From NCBI GenBank assembly GCA_945834545.1, contig CAMAHO010000075.1, positions 1 through 9,418 of the forward strand: a stretch of DNA of 9,418 bases. Reading direction: 5' to 3'. Made by a program: the position numbers and the translations under genes. The notes beneath the pieces are model-generated. The model did no database searches and was not told where the DNA came from. It worked only from the letters and a program-made list of their open reading frames with translations. Origin of the DNA: an uncultured Lachnospiraceae bacterium. Lineage in GTDB: Bacteria > Bacillota > Clostridia > Lachnospirales > Lachnospiraceae. Each line of letters starts with the position of its first letter. Position 1 is the stretch's first letter. Shown here piece after piece: positions 6,487 to 9,418 of this stretch.

Positions 6487-7392
6487 ATGAATACAGCAGT
6501 GACAATCGCAGGGGTAACCTTTAAAAATCCTGTTATGACAGCCTCAGGTACCTTTGGCTCTGGTATGGAGTACTCTCAATTTGTGAATTTGAATAAGCTG
6601 GGTGCTGTGGTAACCAAGGGAGTCGCCAATGTGCCATGGCCGGGAAATGCAACGCCCCGAGTAGCTGAGGTGTACGGTGGAATGTTAAATGCCATTGGAC
6701 TGCAGAATCCCGGAATTGACGTGTTTATGGAGCGTGACATTCCTTTTTTAAAGGAGTATGACACAAAGATAATTGTCAATGTCTGCGGTAAAACTGTGGA
6801 GGACTATGTGGAGGTGGTGGAGCGCCTTGGTCAGGAGGAGGCCGTCTCCATGCTGGAAATCAACGTCTCCTGTCCTAATGTAAAGGAGGGGGCGATTGCC
6901 TTTGGACAGAAGGCAGATGCACTTTACAATATAACCTCTGAGATCAAAAAGCATGCCAAACAACCCATCATCATGAAGCTTAGCCCAAACGTGACGGATA
7001 TCACAGAGATGGCTAAGGCAGCTGAGGCAGCAGGGGCAGATGCTCTTTCCTTAATCAATACCTTGACGGGTATGAAGATTGACATTCACAGGAGAACCTT
7101 CGCTCTGGCAAATAAGACAGGGGGAATGAGCGGTCCTGCCATTAAGCCCATTGCGGTGCGTATGGTATATCAGACGGCCCAGGCTGTGAAAATTCCCATT
7201 ATCGGCATGGGGGGAATTGCTACAGCAGAGGATGCTATCGAATTCTTGTTGGCAGGGGCTTCTGCAGTTAGTGTAGGAGCTATGAATTTTGTGAATCCCT
7301 ATGTCACTGAGGAAATCGTAGCCGGTATAGAAGATTACCTGAAACGTTATCAGATTCAAGATATCAAGGAGCTAATCGGAGCAGTGCGATAA
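6487..7392 (+). CDS. pyrD: Dihydroorotate dehydrogenase B, catalytic subunit (class IB, NAD-linked)
   Basis: 301 residues. PyrD oxidises dihydroorotate to orotate with FMN, step 4 of UMP synthesis, and hands electrons to PyrK. The TIM-barrel motifs are complete: NPVMTASGTFG (14-24), VTKGV (42-46, Lys44), NAIGLQNPGI (68-77), INVSCPNVKEG (125-135, with catalytic base Cys129, diagnostic of class I), LINTLTGM (about 189-196), GGMSGPAIKP (about 212-221) and IIGMGGI (about 239-245). A Cys in the active site and an adjacent pyrK place it in class IB, not the membrane-bound class II. pyrE and pyrF, which often accompany pyrK-pyrD in this group, are not here. A strong terminator begins 43 bp after the stop codon. 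Confidence 0.97.
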   Translation: MNTAVTIAGVTFKNPVMTASGTFGSGMEYSQFVNLNKLGAVVTKGVANVPWPGNATPRVAEVYGGMLNAIGLQNPGIDVFMERDIPFLKEYDTKIIVNVCGKTVEDYVEVVERLGQEEAVSMLEINVSCPNVKEGAIAFGQKADALYNITSEIKKHAKQPIIMKLSPNVTDITEMAKAAEAAGADALSLINTLTGMKIDIHRRTFALANKTGGMSGPAIKPIAVRMVYQTAQAVKIPIIGMGGIATAEDAIEFLLAGASAVSVGAMNFVNPYVTEEIVAGIEDYLKRYQIQDIKELIGAVR

Positions 7393-7420
7393 GTTGTGTT
7401 CTTGGATACAGCAGTGACAG

Positions 7421-7449
7421 TCATTTTTTACAAACAGCCTTCATATATA
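7421..7449 (+). promoter_or_regulatory. Candidate sigma-E-type promoter for sipL
   Basis: TCATTTT (7421-7427) matches the sigma-E -35 pattern KMATATT at six of seven positions. After a 14-nt spacer, CATATATA (7442-7449) matches the -10 pattern CATACAHT at six of eight. The consensus is recalled from Bacillus subtilis work. Transcription would start near 7455-7458, in the loop of the pyrD terminator and about 25 nt before the sipL start. sipL is known as a sigma-E (mother-cell) gene in Clostridioides difficile, so the class fits. The A/T-rich context raises the chance of a coincidental match. Confidence 0.4.
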
Positions 7450-7480
7450 TCCATATAAGGGTATATATGGAGGCTTTTTT
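7436..7480 (+). terminator. Strong intrinsic terminator after pyrD that also contains the sipL ribosome binding site
   Basis: The arms 7436-7452 and 7459-7475 form 17 consecutive pairs (two of them G-U) around a 6-nt loop (7453-7458), and the 3' arm runs into six T (7475-7480). This is a textbook Rho-independent terminator for pyrC-pyrK-pyrD. Unusually, the GGAGG at 7469-7473 in the 3' arm is also the only ribosome binding site for the ATG at 7481, seven bases downstream, so the T-run is the spacer before the start codon. Confidence 0.93.
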
Positions 7481-9043
7481 ATGGAAGTGATGAAATCAAA
7501 TTTACATATGCTGGAAACCGGAAAAAGTGTTTCCAAAGAGAAGGTTTTGGAGAGTGAAGTGAATCTGGAGCAAAGCAAGCCGGATTTGGGACAGGTGTAT
7601 CTGCCAAAGGCTAAAATGGTCGTAGAGGAACTTCAGCCGCTGGAGCAGACAGTTCTTTTGCGGGGTTATGTGCAGTATCGCATCCTATATTTCACAAAGG
7701 AGGAGGACGGGAAACTGGTAGGACTGGAGGGGAGAATCCCGGTGGAGGAAAGTCTTGCTCTGGCAGATATCTCCAGGTTGGATGAGTTATATTCCGATGT
7801 TTTGATGGAAGATTTTAGTGTTTTGATTGTGAATCCCAGAAAGCTGGTGATGCGTCTTGCCATGCAGATTAAGGTCTGGAGTGAGGAGATTAAGGACGCC
7901 TTTGTTTCCACAGATATAAAGGGGGATGAAGGTGTTGAGAAGAAGATATGCCCTGTAGAGACAGCTTCTCTGTTTTGCTGTAAACGGGATATGTTGAAAA
8001 TACGCAGGGAGGTGCCCCTGCCGGAGCAATATCCGGAGATCGATCAGACTCTGTGGAGCAATATGGGGCTGGAGGAATTTACAGAGCGGTGTGAAGACGG
8101 CATAGTGAAACTATCAGGAAGACTCAGACTGCAGTTTTTGTATCAGGGAATGGATTTGGAAAATGGCATTGGTGTTACGGAATTTGATACCACAGTGGGT
8201 ATTTCAGAGGTAGTAGAATGCCTGGGTTGCAGAAGTGGGATGATTCCATGCTGCAGCTATCATCTGGAAAACGAAACCATCAGTATCCTGCCGAACAAGG
8301 AGGGTGAACAGAGAGTACTTCTTCTGGAAGCGAGTCTCTGTCTTCGTCTGAAGGTATACGAAATCTGTCAAGTGCAATCCCTATGTAACGCTTATGGTAC
8401 ACAAAAGGAATTGCAGGTCAATAAATATACACAGGAGATTCCCAGACTCATTCGTAAAATTACAGGAAGACAAAATCTGGAGAAAAAGGTTACAACCTCC
8501 GTGGGGGCAGGAAAACAGGAAATGCTTCAGCTTTTGTGCTATGACGGACAATTGTATCCTCTTGCCTGTGAGAGACAGGAGGAAACTCTGCTTTTGCGCG
8601 GTTTTTTAGAGATCACGGTATTGCTGGTTATGGATGAGGATGAACAGCCCTTTTTCCAGGAGAAGATTTCCCTTCCCTACGAATATCGCATGGAAGTAGA
8701 TAGTCTCTGCACCGGAAGTCAGGTGGATATGGAAAGCCACTTGGAAGGCCTTCACGTAGAGGTTGCACAAAATGGTATTCTGGATATCCACGCCACCTCC
8801 TGCTTCACTGCAATTATCACCGAAAAGCAATGTCTGGAACAGATAGAGGATATCACAGAGGCGCCTATCCCCAAGGAGGTGTTGGAGAATCTTCCGGATA
8901 TGATGATTCTGCGGGTAGGCGAAGGCGAGGACCTGTGGAGCATCGGTAAGAAATACTACGTTACTGTGGAGGAACTTTGCAAACAGAACCATTTGGAGAG
9001 CCCTGAGGTTTCCGTAGGCCAGAAACTGATGCTGCTTCGTTAG
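7481..9043 (+). CDS. sipL: SipL-type spore-coat morphogenesis protein (SPOCS/DUF3794 domains plus LysM)
   Basis: 520 residues, no signal peptide or membrane segment. It consists of SPOCS/DUF3794-like beta-rich segments at about 36-145, 170-300 and 345-460, then a LysM domain at 475-520 (ILRVGEGEDLWSIGKKYYVT...LCKQNHL...VGQKLML). This is the architecture and almost exact length of C. difficile SipL, the mother-cell protein whose LysM domain binds the SpoIVA ATPase and anchors the coat to the forespore; it takes the place of Bacillus SpoVID. The LysM is thus probably a protein-binding domain, not a cell-wall binder. The start at 7481 uses GGAGG at 7469-7473; an ATG at 7490 is a second possibility but has no good ribosome binding site. 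Unrelated in function to the pyr genes, it seems to be a separate unit. Another DUF3794-LysM paralogue is the alternative, less likely given the length. Confidence 0.88.
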   Translation: MEVMKSNLHMLETGKSVSKEKVLESEVNLEQSKPDLGQVYLPKAKMVVEELQPLEQTVLLRGYVQYRILYFTKEEDGKLVGLEGRIPVEESLALADISRLDELYSDVLMEDFSVLIVNPRKLVMRLAMQIKVWSEEIKDAFVSTDIKGDEGVEKKICPVETASLFCCKRDMLKIRREVPLPEQYPEIDQTLWSNMGLEEFTERCEDGIVKLSGRLRLQFLYQGMDLENGIGVTEFDTTVGISEVVECLGCRSGMIPCCSYHLENETISILPNKEGEQRVLLLEASLCLRLKVYEICQVQSLCNAYGTQKELQVNKYTQEIPRLIRKITGRQNLEKKVTTSVGAGKQEMLQLLCYDGQLYPLACERQEETLLLRGFLEITVLLVMDEDEQPFFQEKISLPYEYRMEVDSLCTGSQVDMESHLEGLHVEVAQNGILDIHATSCFTAIITEKQCLEQIEDITEAPIPKEVLENLPDMMILRVGEGEDLWSIGKKYYVTVEELCKQNHLESPEVSVGQKLMLLR

Positions 9044-9083
9044 AGCCAGTGGGGACGGTAAAATCCGGCTTTTTTATTGTCCC
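9044..9083 (+). terminator. Hairpin at the left end of the palindrome, possible sipL terminator
   Basis: Bases 9052-9063 pair with 9072-9083 in a 12-pair stem (two G-U pairs) around an 8-nt loop. An alternative fold joins the sipL-proximal AGCC (9044-9047) and GGA (9053-9055) to TCC (9064-9066) and GGCT (9067-9070), followed directly by TTTTTT (9070-9075), which is a more classical, if bulged, terminator. Nothing else downstream of sipL resembles a terminator, so the repeat may supply it. The right arm carries the same sequence facing inward on the other strand. Confidence 0.45.
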
Positions 9084-9418
9084 TGGTGGTCCTCCCTTCT
9101 GGCAGCCTCATACTGTACAGCAGGGTCCCTGATAGGTATCTTTCAATCACGCTTTGAATGCTTGTTTTTCTAAATACTTTAGCATGTTTTATGATGCCGT
9201 ACGAGACCGGCGCCCATTCGCCGTCCTGGCTCAGGGGCGCCTTCCTTCGACATCGTGTCGAAGAATCTCTGGGTATTTATAAAGTATTAAGAAAAACAAA
9301 GCATTCTCCGCTAATCAATTGAAAGATACCTATCAAGAACCCTGCTGTACAGTATGAGGCTGCCAGAAGGGAGGACCACCGGGGACAATAAAAAAGCCGG
9401 ATTTTACCGTCCCCCTGG
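9046..9418. repeat. Large palindromic element (about 135-bp imperfect inverted arms), likely a non-coding mobile repeat
   Basis: The left arm (9046-9180) and the right arm (9281-9418, reverse complement) are copies of each other. Over 9051-9147 they agree at 94 of 97 positions with no gap; further in, they diverge with small indels, but share GAATGCTT, GTTTTTCT and AATACTTT. The outer ends read CCAGTGGGGACGG on the left and CCGTCCCCCTGG on the right, differing by one base. About 100 bp lie between the arms. No reading frame of meaningful length or transposase is present, so it would need a helper in trans. Ends of the form GGGGACGGT are, from memory, common in clostridial repeats moved by REP-associated (Y1) transposases; MITE is the looser name. 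It begins two bases after the sipL stop. The window ends at the right terminus, so target duplications cannot be examined. Confidence 0.85.
9209..9263. repeat. Central stem-loops of the palindromic element
   Basis: Between the long arms, GGCGCCC (9209-9215) pairs with GGGCGCC (9235-9241) around a 19-nt loop. Four bases on, CTTCGACA (9245-9252) pairs perfectly with TGTCGAAG (9256-9263) around a 3-nt loop. The centre is clearly more GC-rich than the arms. These nested hairpins are independent of the long inverted repeat and suggest a folded core. Confidence 0.75.

Noticed and set aside
6491..7419. 14-bp direct repeat ATACAGCAGTGACA at the start of pyrD (6491-6504) and after its end (7406-7419)
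   Set aside because: A 14-bp match somewhere in 9.4 kb is not rare enough, and there is no sign of insertion or of a partial pyrD copy.
9046..9418. CRISPR array or integron-type attachment site at the right end
   Set aside because: There is a single inverted pair, with no regularly spaced direct repeats and no integrase or cas gene nearby.

Overview
The window looks like a chromosomal segment of an endospore-forming Firmicute of class Clostridia, most likely a Lachnospiraceae relative. The reasons are the strong AGGAGG-type ribosome binding sites, the class IB pyrimidine pair pyrK-pyrD, a SpoIIQ-like protein, and a SipL-type spore-coat protein (DUF3794/SPOCS plus LysM), which is the clostridial counterpart of SpoVID. 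This assignment comes from gene content and protein style, not from a database search.

Layout. Positions 1-160 hold a leader with two perfect 7-8 bp hairpins and perhaps the tail of an upstream gene. Next come a cytosolic-looking EF-hand/RTX-style calcium-binding protein with a TTG start (161-1222), a SpoIIQ-like membrane protein whose LytM zinc ligands are all lost (1313-2119), and a lipoprotein built like a family 9 glycoside hydrolase without its catalytic motif (2220-3467). These three read rightward. plsC (3462-4199) reads leftward and meets the lipoprotein tail to tail, with a 6-bp overlap. From a short divergent control region (4200-4397), the pyrimidine genes pyrC, pyrK and pyrD run rightward with tight spacing and end at a very strong terminator. 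sipL starts immediately after that terminator's T-run (7481-9043). The last 373 bp (9046-9418) are one large imperfect palindrome with arms of about 135 bp, starting two bases after the sipL stop codon.

How the genes fit together. Two proteins belong to spore morphogenesis: the SpoIIQ-like protein (forespore side of the engulfment channel) and SipL (mother-cell side, basal coat layer bound to SpoIVA). Each has a candidate sporulation promoter of the expected class upstream: sigma-F-like before spoIIQ and sigma-E-like before sipL. The pyrimidine genes encode steps 3 and 4 of UMP synthesis (dihydroorotase and the NAD-linked dihydroorotate dehydrogenase). pyrB, pyrE and pyrF are not in the window. 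plsC makes phosphatidic acid for membrane lipids.

The most interesting points are: (1) the sipL ribosome binding site lies inside the 3' arm of the pyrD terminator, while a sigma-E-like promoter overlaps the 5' arm, so only mother-cell transcripts starting in the loop would expose it; (2) the large palindromic element at the right end; (3) two enzyme folds next to each other, LytM and GH9, that both seem to have lost catalysis.
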